Source of the DNA: Bolinopsis microptera
Taxonomy: Eukaryota; Ctenophora; Tentaculata; Lobata; Bolinopsidae
NCBI RefSeq assembly: GCF_026151205.1
Contig: NC_087082.1
Span: 749,501 to 813,500 of the forward strand
DNA: 64,000 bases
Direction of reading: 5' to 3'
The stretch's first letter is position 1. Every line of letters starts with the position of its first letter. The position numbers and the translations under genes are program-made. Positions 30,326-42,205 of the stretch are shown in pieces. A model generated the notes under the pieces. It did not search any database and was not told the DNA's origin. It saw only the letters and a list, made by a program, of their open reading frames with translations.

Positions 30326-33300
30326 ATCTCGTTAGCTTTTCGTGTTAAAAGCGATTTCTCAACGGTTATCACCTCTCTAGATGATTCTTAAAACATTTGG
30401 ACACTATTGCATTTTTGAAAAAAATGCAATAGTGGCGTTTTCGGCCACACCCTTTTTCAGGGTTTCACGGTCAGTCGAATTTTTGTATTTCAGCCCAGGA
30501 AGGTCTTAAAGACTATTCCGATACACCAAAATGTGCCTAATAGCCACATTTATATACAACTTATGAAGCAACATATACCTTAAAATGCTTCATTTTGGAA
30601 ATATGGCCGAAAAAACGGTTTTTGGCTTGACGCAGTTCATAATTTCCGTGATTTTTGGCATTTCCGCCTAGGAAGGTCGTAGAGACTATTCTGATACACC
30701 AAAATGTACATAATGGCCACATTAATATACAACTTATGAAGCAACATATACCCTAAAAGGCTTATTTTCGGAAATGTGGCTGAAAAACGGATTTTTGCCG
30801 AGCGAAAAATGACAATATTCACAAATGGGCTATTGGACTGTTAACTAGAAAGGTCTTAAAGACTCATAAGCAACATTTGTCACAAGATGTAAGATGACTC
30901 ACTTTGTGTCCAGAAACTCCTACAAAAATTGGAGAATGATCTACTTTATTGGGCATCTCTCTTAATGGGCCAAGCCAGCAGCATATTTGTGTCTTACGAA
31001 AGGGCAATTTTTCAAAATTACGGTTTCTTATGGTCAAAGGGTCGGCCGCTAACAGCAAATTGTTTGCAATTGCCGACTCATGCACGTCATATAGTTATAC
31101 TGAAAAACGCTCACTTTAGGAGTCATCAGTAAATAAGTTTAACTACTGCATGATTTGTGAAAACTCCAACAATTAATTTTCATTGGCACCATGATTTAAA
31201 TAGAATGTGTGCCAAACCAAAATTCAACTTTTTATTTATGCGTGTCATGAAATCATGATATATGTACCAAGAATACCGGGCCTAAAATAAATCGGCACTG
31301 GATCCGGGCCAGACTGTTGCTTGACCGCTGACCAGTACCCCACTTTATAATTATGATTGATTTCGCTGCCTCGACCAATATTGGTCTGTAATCCCTGGAT
31401 TGAGATCTGTTGGCTGCAGTTAAATTTAGCTAATTTCCTATAATACCGCAGTGGTTTGGTTCCCACTTCAGAATGACCACATATTCTTTTTTTCAGTCGC
31501 ATAGATTTTCCCATCGTATGATAATGATATTGCGTGTCATTCCCTCGTTTTTTAATTAAGTGGTGACTGGCTAGTTCTTCTATTATTATAGCTGTGAGCT
31601 GCCTCAAGATCTTATCTGGGGCATGGGCTATATATATATATATCCTCGAACAAGTAGGTACAGTATGCCATCTGCAAAGCAACAACTCTAAAATATAAAA
31701 CACGGCGGAGGTATAAGACCCAACGTATGGGTACTGACTTTTGGCCCACCCTGTATTATAATAGAAGGTCTCGAGATGCTATTGAGGTTTCACATGTGAA
31801 ATTTTTCCAGCTTTGGGTAAAGTGGACTTTAGAGCGGGTAGGGGATCAAAATCTGAACGATCTCTTACTTACGGGAATCTACGGATCTCGGGCCTAATAC
31901 TAATAGCTGGTTTTTAATGAGAGGCTGGAGTCTGGACCTAGATGGTCAACGTGAGGTCGTGAGGATAGCTTGAGGATTTAGGATGCTATGCCTGCCTTTC
32001 ATGGGGTTTTGTAACCCCGAAAGCTGGTATATCTCATCTCACTTAACCTTGGTTACATCCCGTGCATGTTTAATTCCTGTTTAATTTAATTCCTGTTTAA
32101 TCCCCGTGCTGTTTCGAATATATAATTAGATTTAAATGTCCAATATCAAGCAAAAAAGTCTGATCTCCGGTACTGATGTTACACTTACATGATTTCCGAC
32201 GCGAGGATCTCCGAAGTCCGATCTTAAAGTTGGATCTCAGAGCCAAAAAGAGGAACCTAAGCCTTGGTTCCTCTCTTTGAGAGTCAAACAGGAAATTCGG
32301 TGTTATCAACTCGGATTCGTAGCACAATTGAAAAACCAAAGAATAAAAATCTTAATGAATTTCCCGACATCCTAAAATTAATATCAGGTCGTATTCGGTT
32401 CAGTGGTCCAAACCCCAGTAGGTTACAAGACTTAAGTTCAAGTCGAGGAACACTTTGATTCAGCATGATCCTTGACTAGTTGAATTTTTTCATACCATGC
32501 AGTTGTTATCTACTAATCACTCCTAAACTGAACGTTTTAGAGTCGAATTTCGAACCCTGCCATTCGGCCAAGAAATCTTAATCTGAAGTTCTAGAATTAC
32601 AGTTCTAATGTTCTAGTACTAATGTGTTAGTGCCCTAGATAAGATGTCGAGGCAGCTGTAACAACAAAAGAGACAGCCAGTAACCAATTGATAAAAAGAC
32701 GAGGGAATGACACACATTATCATACGATGGGAAAATATATGCGAACCAAACCACTGCACTGCGGTATTACTATTATGGCAAATGAGCTAAATTAAACTGC
32801 AGCCAACAGATCTCAATGCAGGGATTACAGACCAATATTGGTCGAGGCAGTGAAGTCAATTATAATTATAAAGTGGGGTACTGGTCAGTGGTCAAGCAAC
32901 AGTCTGGCCCGGATCCAGTGCCAAATTATTTTAGGTCTGGTATTCTTAGTATCTATCATGGTTTCATGGAATCAGGAAATAAATCAAAAGTTGAATTCTG
33001 GTCATTACATTTTGGCTAAATTGGTGCCAATGAAAATTAATTGTTGGAGTTTTCACAAATCATGCAGTAGTTAAACTTATTTACTGATGACTCCTAAAGT
33101 GAGCGTTTTTCAGTATAACTATATGACGTGCATGAGTCGGCAATTGCAAACAATTTGATGTTAGCAGCCGACCCTTTGACCATAAGAAACCGTAATTTTG
33201 AAAAATTGCCCTTTCGTAAGACACAAATATGCTGCTGGCTTGGCCCATTAAGAAGTTAAGAGAGATGTCCAATAAAGTAGATCATTCTCCAATTTTTGTA

Positions 33301-33894
33301 GGAGTTTCTGGACACAAAGTGAGTCATCTTACATCTTGTGACAAATGTTGCTCATGAGTCTTTAAGACCTTTCTAGTTAACAGTCCAATAGCCCATTTGT
33401 GAATATTGTCATTTTTCGCTCGGCAAAAATCCGTTTTTCAGCCACATTTCCGAAAATAAGCCTTTTAGGGTATATGTTGCTTCATAAGTTGTATATTAAT
33501 GTGGCCATTATGTACATTTTGGTGTATCAGAATAGTCTCTACGACCTTCCTAGGCGGAAATGCCAAAAATCACGGAAATTATGAACTGCGTCAAGCCAAA
33601 AACCGTTTTTCGGCCATATTTCCGAAATGAAGCATTTTAAGGTATATGTTGCTTCATAAGTTGTATATAAATGTGGCTATTAGGCACATTTTGGTGTATC
33701 GGAATAGTCTTTAAGACCTTCCTGGGCTGAAATACAAAAATTCGACTGACCGTGAAACCCTGAAAAAGGGTGTGGCCGAAAACGCCACTATTGCATTTTT
33801 TTCAAAAATGCAATAGTGTCCAAATGTTTTAAGAATCATCTAGAGAGGTGATAACCGTTGAGAAATCGCTTTTAACACGAAAAGCTAACGAGAT
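30326..33894. mobile_element. Giant fold-back element 2 (3.6 kb)
   Basis: Left end atctcgttagcttttcgtg is matched in inverted orientation at 33894. The arms run about 30326-31625 and 32625-33894, with a 1-kb central part that is not symmetrical. The outer part of each arm has two units of about 165 bp (30480-30645 and 30650-30800 at the left), each with atatacaacttatgaagcaa and a block of the type gccgaaaaacgg. These are clearly related to the two units of fold-back 1. Arm-to-arm identity is high, with single-base changes and short indels. No transposase. Confidence 0.85.
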
Positions 33895-34323
33895 TCCGTT
33901 TCGTCTCTGACTAAAACAAGGTATTAATCCATATTTGTCACACGAGTAGACTTCAGATACAAATGTATTACATAAATGTGCATTTTGTATGGGGTGATAA
34001 GTGAAAATGGAGATAAATAAGAATATCATATTCATCAGCTTATAGTTACATCGTGAAAATATCATTTCGAACAACTTCCAATCCTACTCACATTCGTCGG
34101 AAGTTTTCGAGAAATGTACAGACATCCCGATGGCATTTTCTAGATATTTCAGCTTATACCCAACCACCTTTCCGTAACACTCAGTTTCAGCCGATTTTAT
34201 CACAACGTTTCCTAAGAATAAGATTTCTAATAACTTGTGAGATTTTACTTTAAAATGCAAAATCATTTGCTTAGTTCTCCATACATTAATTCTTTAATGA
34301 ATATCCTAGGCAACATGTAATGC
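33895..34323. other. No gene seen
   Basis: AT-rich; short overlapping frames on both strands without pattern. Confidence 0.5.
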
Positions 34324-34499
34324 TTAGGCTTTTGGGTTTCCCCGCACAGCATTCTTATTCAATCCCACTTCATTGGAGCCCCTAAGTATCTTGAATGAAA
34401 TAGCCTGGTCACCCAAGTTGGGTTTCCATGAGTTACCACAGCCTGTAAGGAGTTCCTCCAATCCCACATCAGAGCCATCCCAGGACACGAATGCGTGTC
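34324..34499 (-). CDS. Candidate last exon of an unrecognised gene
   Basis: The frame HAFVSWDGSDVGLEELL, then NLGDQAISFKILRGSNEVGL, ends at TAA 34324. An acceptor with branch-point-like ctaat and a T-rich tract stands just upstream (ending ggag at 34500). The composition is that of a soluble protein, possibly a beta-rich domain. No family recognised. Nothing upstream could be joined to it. Confidence 0.4.
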
Positions 34500-35205
34500 C
34501 TCCAAAGGGCAAAAATGATTAGTTCAAGTTAGTCGTGCAACAATTAACATCAAGCTTCTTGCATCTGGACCATATCAAAACCAGAATCATAGTCAGGTAT
34601 ACAAAATAAATATCTTTCACTCCCAACCCAGTACCGTGTTTAAAGATTTTGTAAACTCGAATACATATAAAAATGAAATGGTATATGATGTCGCTTATTT
34701 TTAGCATTGCTCCGTTTCTTTTAGTACACTCCTATTCATTCAATTCATTTAAAAGAAATGTTGGTTGTAAAAGGTTAAGGTAGAGAGTTGTAAATGCTCT
34801 TACTTAGATGCTTTTCGTGTCGAGACAACAGTAATTGGTTACAGTTAAATGTGTTTCCTGTAACATGTTGAGATACTCCACTTTTATAAATGTAAATAAG
34901 GTCGTTGGAGGACCGTGAAGCTGCCTCCACCTGTCCATTTCGTCATGATTTTCAAGTCTGATGTTGGCAGACGATGCTTAACGATGTGGTGGCAGGCTTT
35001 CAATGGTTGTCTGATTGTCATGAGTTTGCGTAACCTTAAAAATCTATCTGCACATCTCACGTTAACAAATTGTGACTCAATAATTTGAATTTATTCTAAG
35101 TATCAAAATTTCTATATTAATTATAAGTAAGTACTAAGTATATTACACTTTCTTCATTCCAACATTCAGTATAATACATAAATAACATTATCTCTAAAAA
35201 ATACA
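34500..35205. other. No gene seen; 3' flank of the next exon
   Basis: Includes a possible minus-strand polyadenylation signal (tttatt on the plus strand near 35089), about 115 bp beyond the stop of the exon at 35206. Confidence 0.4.
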
Positions 35206-35380
35206 TCATTTTCTCTGAAAATCAAAAGAACCACCTTCCTGCATGTGCTGGACACTCAGGTGTTGTCCCTCTCCGTGCACCAGGATACGTCCTGTCACGT
35301 TGTTGTTAGCAGGGCGGACTGTGTAGGGTTGACTTCCTGAGGTCAGAACCAGCTGCGGCCAACCTGTCACTTGACAGTCT
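35206..35380 (-). CDS. Candidate last exon of an unrecognised gene
   Basis: A strong acceptor (cccttttttag) ends at 35381. The exon is open for 58 codons to TGA at 35206-35208: CQVTGWPQLVLTSGSQPYTV, then NNVTGRILVHGEGQHLSVQH, and an end rich in Gly, Ser and Phe. A polyadenylation signal about 115 bp further on supports a terminal exon. The upstream intron would contain the minisatellite. The candidate exon at 41715-41824 is not in phase with it, so at least one more exon is needed or the two are unrelated. Confidence 0.5.
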
Positions 35381-35649
35381 CTAAAAAAGGGGTTTTATAC
35401 TCAGGCTGGCAGCGAGAATGAAGTATGTTTATTTGATTTGATAAGATCTCTCAGATTGGATCACTAGATGTGATTTCGGTTTCCATAGTTTGTAATTAAA
35501 GTTCGGATGAGCCTGTTATTGTATTAGTTTCATACTGAAATTAATGGCCTCTTAAAAGTTTCGGTAGTGGCCGTGTATTGTAATAGTTTCTTACTGTATA
35601 GTGGGCCACTTTCCGACCAGTAATCCAGAGAAGGAGGGAGCCTCCATTG

Positions 35650-38180
35650 AACCAAACCCACTGGAAGTCACAACAAGAGAGGAGGTCATTGCGGATTTGT
35701 TTACCTAGTTACAGAAATACTATTAATGGTTATATTAATGAAAACATTTGCGGATATGTTTTACTAGTTTTACTGAAAATCTAAGTTAATGTGTATATAT
35801 TAAATAGAAAAATTTGCGGATATGGTTTACCCTAGTTTCAGAAAATACTTCATTTATGAGTTATATTAAAGAAACATTTGGGATATTGTTTACCTAGTTA
35901 CAGAAATACTAATTAATGTGTTTATTAAAGAACATTTGGGTTATTTTACATAGTTACAGTAAATACTTAATTATTGTGTTATTTTTAAAGTAACTTGAGG
36001 ATATGTTTCATAGTTACAGAAATACTAATTAATGTGTTTTATTAAGAAACATTTGGCGGATATGTATACCTAGTTTACAGAAATACTAATTAAAGTGTAT
36101 ATTAAGAAGAAAATTTGCGGATATGTTTACCTAGTAACAGTAAATACTAATTAATGTGTTATATTAAAGAAACATTTGCGGGATTATGTTTACCTTATTA
36201 CCTGAAAATACTAATTAATGTGTTATATTAAAGAGACATTTGCGGATATGTTTACCTAGTTACAGAAATACTAATAATGTGTTATTTAGAAAACATTTGC
36301 GATATATTGTTTACTAGTTACAGAAAATACTTAATTAATGTGTTATATTAAAGAAACATTTGCGGTTATGTTTACCTAGTACACTGAAATACATGATTAA
36401 TTTGTTTATATTAATAGAATCATTAGCGGATATGTTTAACCTAGTAACAGAATATTACTAATTAATGTGTTATATTAAAGAAACATTTGCGGATCTGTTT
36501 ACCTAGTAACAGAAATTACGTTTTATGTGTTTTATTAAAGAAACTTGGGATTATGTTTACATAGTAACTGAAAATAATGATTAATGTGTTATATTAAAGA
36601 AACATTGGCGGATATGTTTACCTAGTTACAGAAAATATGATTAATGTTTTATATTTAAGTAACATCCTGCGATATGTTTACTAGTTACAGAAAATTATAA
36701 TTATGTTGTTATATTAAAGAAACATTGCGGATATGTTTACCTAAGTTACAGAAAATACTAATTAATGTGTTATATTAAAGAAACATTTGAGGATATGTTA
36801 ACCTATATACAGAAATTACTTATTAATGTGTTATATAAAAGAACATTGCGGATAGGTTTACCTAGTTACAGAAAATACTAATTAATGTGTTATATTAAGG
36901 TTACATTTGCGGTGTATGGTTACCTGGTTACAGAAATTACTAATTTAATTGTTATATTAAAAGATACATTTGCGGATATGTTTACATGTTACGAATTATA
37001 CTAATTATGTTTTATATTAAAGTAACATTTGCGGATATGTTTACTAGTTACAGAAAATATAACTTAATGTGTTATATAAGAATCATTTGCGGATATGTTT
37101 AAATAGTTACAGAAATATTACTAATTATGTGTCTTATATTAAAAAACATTTGCGATATGTTGACCTAGTTACAGAAATTACTAATTAATGTGTTATATTA
37201 AAGAAAACAATTTGCGGATATGTTTTACTAGTTACAGAATAAACTATTTAATGTGTTATATTAAAGAAGAAACATTTGCGGATATGTTTACTAGTTAAGA
37301 AAATATAAGTAATGAGTTATATTAACGAAAACATTTGCGGATATGTTTACCTAGTAAAGAAAATCATGTTTATTGTGTTATATTAATGATACATTTGCGG
37401 GATATGTTACTAGTAACAGATAATACTGATTAATGTGTTATATTAATGAAACATTTGCGATATGTTTACATAGTTACAGAAAATATATTTATTGTGTTAT
37501 ATTAAAGAAACATTTGCGGATATGTTTTCCTAGTAACAAGAAAATAATGATTAATGTGTTTTATTAAAAGAAACATTTGAGGATTTGTTACCTAGTACAG
37601 AAAATTCTGAGTAATGTGTTATATTAGAGAAAACATGGCGGATATGTTTACCTAGTTACAGAAAATAATTGTTTAATGTTTTATATATAAAGAACATTTG
37701 CGGATTTGTTTAACTAGGTACGAAGAAAAAATACTGATTAATGTGTTTTATTAAAGAAAACATTTCGGATTTGTTTACCTAGTAAACAGAAAATATGATT
37801 AATGTGTTATTTAAAGAATCATTTGCGGATTATGTTTACCAGTACTGAAAATAATAATTAATGTGTTATATTAAAGAAACATTTGCGGATTATGTGTACC
37901 TGTTACTGGAAAATACTGATATGTTTTATATTAAAGAAACATTTGCGGATATGTTTACCTAGTTACAGAAAAGACGAATTAATGTGTTCTATTAAAGAAA
38001 ACATTTGCGGTATATGTTTACCTAGTAACAGAAACTACTGATTATGTGTTATATTAAAGAAACATTTGCGGATATGTTTACCTTGTAACAGAAAATATGA
38101 TTTAATGTGTTATATTAAAGAAACATTTGCGGATATGTTTACCTAGTTACTGAAATACTGAGTAATGTTTTAATATCTTA
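35650..38180. repeat. 61-bp minisatellite, about 42 units, indel-rich
   Basis: The unit runs gaaacatttgcggatatg, tttacctagttacagaaaat, then actaattaatgtgttatatt plus aaa. Units differ mainly by single-base insertions and deletions scattered everywhere, far more than by substitutions. This is unusual for real divergence and typical of uncorrected long-read sequence. It lies upstream of the exon at 35206-35380. Confidence 0.95.
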
Positions 38181-38199
38181 AGAAAAATGTATGATTTAT

Positions 38200-38970
38200 T
38201 TGAAACTTTCCAGATAGTTATATAGCCATAATACGGATAATCTGTGCAAGTTTGGGCGAATTTCTATGTACCAAATTGGACATATCTCTTCAAACACAAG
38301 AAAATATCTCCTAATCGGTACAATATGTGGTACCAAGGCATATAACAGAAAATTTACAAGACCCTAGAAACTGACTAGAGAGCGTCTGAGACTCCCTATT
38401 CTGGAACTGTCCCAGAATAGGGAGTCTCAGCTCCTGGACCACAGTGGAACCAGTGTCAAATTATTGACTATCGTCAAGGAGTTGATATATTCACTTGTGA
38501 GTTGTGAGGAGTGCTCTGTTCCTTGGCACTGATCAGTATAACAGTACACTTCAAACACAAGCAAATATCTCCAAATCGGTACAATATTTGGTATGTTCAC
38601 AGTTGAACATACCTGGAACCACTTCAACAAACTCTCAGCAGGGCAATTTGTTTAGTTAATATGTACTAATATTCAGTGTATTACTACATTTCCACCAGAG
38701 GGCTCGCTATATAAATTCAGCTACTCAAGCTCAGTTTCCATCTGAACTTGGCGTGATTATCAAGCAATTGTCACCCTCTTATTTCACAGAGTGGACTGTA
38801 AAGTTAAATAGAAGTTACTGGGTTATGATCTGGCACTCAGGAGTGCTCTCAGCTCTGGAAAACTGCCCAGGTATCCGAACCTAAAATCTAACAAGTCATA
38901 ACTTTCTAGCTAGTGCAAAGCTCTCTAGTCAGTTTCTAGGGTCTTCTTGTAAATTTTCTGAAACCTAATT
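38200..38970. repeat. Fold-back remnant and hairpin
   Basis: Bases 38346-38380 (gaaaatttacaagaccctag and on) recur inverted at 38928-38965. Inside, 38389-38431 form a near-perfect hairpin (gagactccctattctgg and its inverse). The piece cttcaaacacaagaaaatat at 38293 recurs in direct orientation at 38547. Probably a degraded non-autonomous transposon. No gene. Confidence 0.6.
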
Positions 38971-39160
38971 CAATTCGCTGCACAGCACGATGATTATTAT
39001 TAAAGAGAATGGATTTAAAGTTTAAACACTTTTTTCGCTCTCACAAGCTAAAGAATTACGTTGCAAGAATCCACATTCCACATCATAATAAAGTGGGAAC
39101 GTTTACTAAACTAGGAATTACAAAAGGTTTTTCACATCTTAAAAATAATTAAACATATTA

Positions 39161-39363
39161 CAGCAAAACCCCGATTTACCGTGCCCCTATATACTGCAAA
39201 CCCCGATTTACCGCGGCCATTTCCTATGCCCAAATGGGGTTTACCATACATAATGTACACAAACAAAACCCAGATTTACCACAAACCCCGATTTACCGCA
39301 AACCCCGATTTACCGCGGCTATTTCCTTTTTCCCATACTCCGCGGTAAATCGGGGTTTTACTG
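39161..39363. mobile_element. Pogo/Tigger-like MITE (203 bp)
   Basis: Ends CAGCAAAACCCCGATTTACC and its near-inverse (ggtaaatcggggttttactg), flanked by TA on both sides (39159-39160 and 39364-39365). CAGTAAAACC-type ends and a TA duplication fit pogo-group Tc1/mariner elements. It holds internal repeats of ccccgatttaccgc and lies inside the left arm of the LRAT cassette, so it is the younger insertion. Confidence 0.8.
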
Positions 39364-39570
39364 TATTCGCAAGGTAGTAGCGTGCACACTGAACATTCTT
39401 CACTCGATCCACTAAATAAATAATATTCCGTGAAAGGGAGATTCAAAAATGAAATACACCTGAAACGTGATGACAAGGAACATCGTGCAATATGTACAAT
39501 GCAGGTTATTATTTTTGGACTACCTACGTGATCAAATTACAGCGCCGGGAAAATCTTATCTCTGCTAATC

Positions 39571-40120
39571 GAATTGACTAGTTTCAATATTAATTATCCC
39601 TGTAACATAAGTATTGTATTACACATTTACACTGAGAGGTGTTGAATGGTTGGAGGTCACATGACCACATTAGTAGAGTTAATATTGTGAGTGATTTATG
39701 TGAAGAAAGAATGGTAATTTGACAAGAAACCGCGACCAAGGAACTTAAGTTGTCTGAACTTGGCGTGAGTCTTGAACAGTCGTCAGCCCTCATATATGTT
39801 TGAATATTATATAATATTTAATAAGAATGATGTAATACCAACGAAGAAACTGTTAACCTTGTATCAGATGTACTAACAATTTATGCATAAAATGTAATAA
39901 AGAAAGAATGGTAATACCTATCGAATATTATGGGTTTATATAGAAACCCGGAATACCAGAAAGTTCTCCAAAACACACAGATATTATGTTAATGGAATGT
40001 AAAAACGATATGGTCACTGTTACTTTCGCTTTTGCTCTCTGTCGTTTTGTCATATTAAATTACTGCACATCCATTATAACCATACAGTAATTTTGTTTGT
40101 TTAGTTTTTGCTGCATTGCT
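39571..40120. other. 5' region of the LRAT-like gene
   Basis: AT-rich, no ORF of interest. An upstream TTG-initiated extension in frame from 40097 exists, but TTG is not a credible eukaryotic start. Confidence 0.4.
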
Positions 40121-41065
40121 ATGTCGTCTGGTTCGAACAGCCGTGGTTCTCGAGGTTCTCAAAGCTCGAAAAACTTTGCCGCTTCGTCCTTACCAGCAAG
40201 TAGGAGAGATGATATTTCGGAGCTTTATGGAGATGATCATGCTGATGCATTAAAGATTGGCAAAACGTTGCTTAACTCAAAAGGAATTATGTCTCGATTC
40301 GTGTTCACCCACAAAGCAATCTGGTGTGCCGAACTGATCCAATCCAATCTTTTAACTGATATCGGATGTTTTGGTGGTAAACTTTTGACATTAAATAAGA
40401 CTCCTTACCTACAACACTGGGCGTTCGTGGCAAGGGGTACCATACCCGGGTTGGAAGACATACCTGCTTACTTTGTAGCTCAATTTGGAGAAGGAGATTA
40501 CATTCCAACAGCTGAAGAGAAGGAGAAAAACCCAGACAGTAACGAGTTTCACGCCTTATTAGTGGAGAACGACAAGAGATATGCTGCATTACAGATCTGC
40601 TCAACGCAAGAGAGATCACATGTATGGGTGAAGCTGAAGCGAAGCACTCTAGAATCGATAATCACTGGCTATATATTCCCTTATGAAAATTCAGGAGATA
40701 TTCTTCAACATCCTGGCGGAGTTCTTGTGAGCAAAGGATTTGATCCAAAAGAGTGGGCCACCATGCATAAACCTCTTAAACTTGGCGAACTTAATGAGCT
40801 AATGTTTAAAACAGAGTCTGCCGGCAAAGAATATGTTGCTGCTTCTCTTAAAGATACTGCTGTTGATATTGTTGGTACTGTAGCTGTTAAACCTATTCTT
40901 AAACCTATTGTTAAACTTGCTGCTTCTCTTAAAGATACTGCTGTTGATATTGTTGGTACTGTAGCTGTTAAACCTATTGTTAAACCTATTGTTAAACTTG
41001 CTGTCCAAACAATTACAAACAACTGTCAAACCTTTGCAACCTCTCTTTATGATCTGGCTAAATAA
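40121..41065 (+). CDS. LRAT / NlpC-P60-like (NC-domain) protein
   Basis: 314 residues from ATG 40121, intronless. The N-terminal 25 residues are Ser/Gly/Arg-rich. From about residue 85 the LRAT-type layout appears: the conserved histidine in LQHWAFVARG (His99) and a following acidic strand segment (YFVAQFGEGDY). Much later comes NNCQTFATSLYDL with the putative nucleophile Cys302. LRAT-family proteins are thiol acyltransferases or phospholipases of the HRASLS/PLAAT and lecithin:retinol acyltransferase type; plant and viral NC-domain proteins share the His...NC motif. His and Cys are about 200 residues apart here, more than the roughly 90-110 usual in LRAT proteins. Part of this is an 81-bp in-frame duplication (40838-40999) of an amphipathic valine/lysine-rich segment. 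The gene lies between inverted repeats. Catalysis is not certain. Confidence 0.65.
   Translation: MSSGSNSRGSRGSQSSKNFAASSLPASRRDDISELYGDDHADALKIGKTLLNSKGIMSRFVFTHKAIWCAELIQSNLLTDIGCFGGKLLTLNKTPYLQHWAFVARGTIPGLEDIPAYFVAQFGEGDYIPTAEEKEKNPDSNEFHALLVENDKRYAALQICSTQERSHVWVKLKRSTLESIITGYIFPYENSGDILQHPGGVLVSKGFDPKEWATMHKPLKLGELNELMFKTESAGKEYVAASLKDTAVDIVGTVAVKPILKPIVKLAASLKDTAVDIVGTVAVKPIVKPIVKLAVQTITNNCQTFATSLYDLAK
40838..40999. repeat. 81-bp tandem duplication inside the LRAT-like CDS
   Basis: Two almost identical units starting gctgcttctcttaaagat. They encode two copies of a 27-residue segment (AASLKDTAVDIVGTVAVKP and following), itself ending in short KPI repeats. The frame is kept. Confidence 0.95.
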
Positions 41066-41457
41066 TCTTTTTGGAAAATAATCGGGAGGTTTTTTTGAAC
41101 GATTTTGACATGAATATTGGCTGCTCGTTTGATAGTGTCTTATTTTTTATGGTTTATTGCTTATCTAAATAATATCGTAGTATAATGTATTATATGTGCC
41201 ACAAATTGGAGATAAGATTCACCCCGCACTGTAATTTTATCAGGTAGGTACGATATTCATGAACCAAAATTAATAACCTGCATTGTATTGCACAAAATGT
41301 ACTCTATATCACTTTTCAAGTGTATTTCATCCACTCTACCTCACATATCATGGACGATTATTGATTAAGTCGATCCAGTGAAGATTGTGCATTACTTTGC
41401 AAATAATATTTTTTATTATTTTAAGATGTGACAAACCTTTTGTAATTCCTAGTTGCA

Positions 41458-41520
41458 GCTAACTCCTGCAATCAAGCTTATCATCTTCAAGCGATGATAA
41501 GCTTGATTGCAGGAGTTAGC
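41458..41520. repeat. Perfect 28-bp inverted repeat (hairpin)
   Basis: gctaactcctgcaatcaagc and on (41458-41485) is exactly inverted at 41493-41520 with a 7-bp loop. It stands 6 bp beyond the right end of the LRAT cassette. It may be part of the insertion target or a recent fold-back duplication. Confidence 0.9.
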
Positions 41521-41714
41521 AACTATTGAGTATTGATAATTGCGACGGTTTAGGGAAAGTTGAATGCTTCAGGGTGTCCAGATATGACACAAAGCTTACA
41601 TGAGTATCTAACTAAAGAATCAAAATAGATACTTCATTAAAACAGATATTTTCTTGTAGCACAATAACAAGAGGGAATACTAAACCAGGGTACAACTATT
41701 TGAAATATTCTAAC
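41521..41714. other. No gene seen
   Basis: Short spacer between the hairpin and the candidate exon. Confidence 0.4.
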
Positions 41715-41824
41715 CTGTGCTGTATCCTCTTGTTTTAGTGTCCAGTATTTGCACTGGAAACTTATTACAATTCCTCTTTCGTGGGAGAGCTTCTTGGGGT
41801 GTCTGCATTTAAGATCTTGGCTGT
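41715..41824 (-). CDS. Candidate internal exon, unrecognised gene
   Basis: Acceptor ataatattgtag (ending 41825) and donor CAG|gttaga (after 41715) bracket 110 bp with one open frame: QDLKCRHPKKLSHERGIVIS, FQCKYWTLKQEDTAQ. It starts after two bases of a codon and ends between codons. No family recognised. It may belong to a gene whose later exons lie left, towards 35.2 kb, with the LRAT cassette in an intron. Confidence 0.45.
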
Positions 41825-41839
41825 CTACAATATAATATA

Positions 41840-42205
41840 ACATATTCTACCCTCAGCTCCAGTGTGTCCTGTAATGTGCTCGAAATTAGAATTAGAATTG
41901 AAACATGCAACCGAACAGAGGAAAGAGTTTGCAGAATTTTTAAAAACTTCAATATTGCAGTCATTTTATGGGCAGTGTCGTGAATTTTCGGATCAAACTT
42001 TAGAAATACAAAACTTAGTACTATAATTATAATAATAAATCAAATTGTGCCAACCTGGACTAGATTAAACTGCTTCATATTTTCAAATGTGAGAAAACTC
42101 CCTGGACTCTTTCTGTAGTCGTTCAGTGTCAGGTGCATGTCAACAGCTGCTGCTGTACCTTGCATATAGTTTTTTGGATTTCCGTTTTTCAGTCCTGTTC
42201 ATAAC
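41840..42205. other. No gene seen
   Basis: AT-rich; nothing supported. Confidence 0.4.

Larger units (their letters stand above)
39111..41452. mobile_element. Inverted-repeat-flanked cassette carrying the LRAT-like gene
   Basis: Three blocks left of the gene recur in inverted order right of it. 39111-39152 (ctaggaattacaaaaggttt) pairs with 41411-41452. The region about 39430-39515 (gtgcaatatgtacaatgcag) pairs with 41269-41340. The region 39531-39570 (aaattacagcgccggg) pairs with 41205-41245. After removing the 203-bp element at 39161-39363 the left repeat is about 250 bp long and matches the right one at roughly 75-85 percent by eye. The only gene inside is the LRAT-like CDS. No transposase and no clear target duplication. 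Confidence 0.55.

Noticed and set aside
35650-38180. Possible CRISPR-like or satellite array
   Set aside because: Units are contiguous with no unique spacers and the context is eukaryotic; it is a minisatellite.
40097-40120. Longer N-terminus for the LRAT-like protein
   Set aside because: It depends on a TTG start; the first ATG is at 40121.
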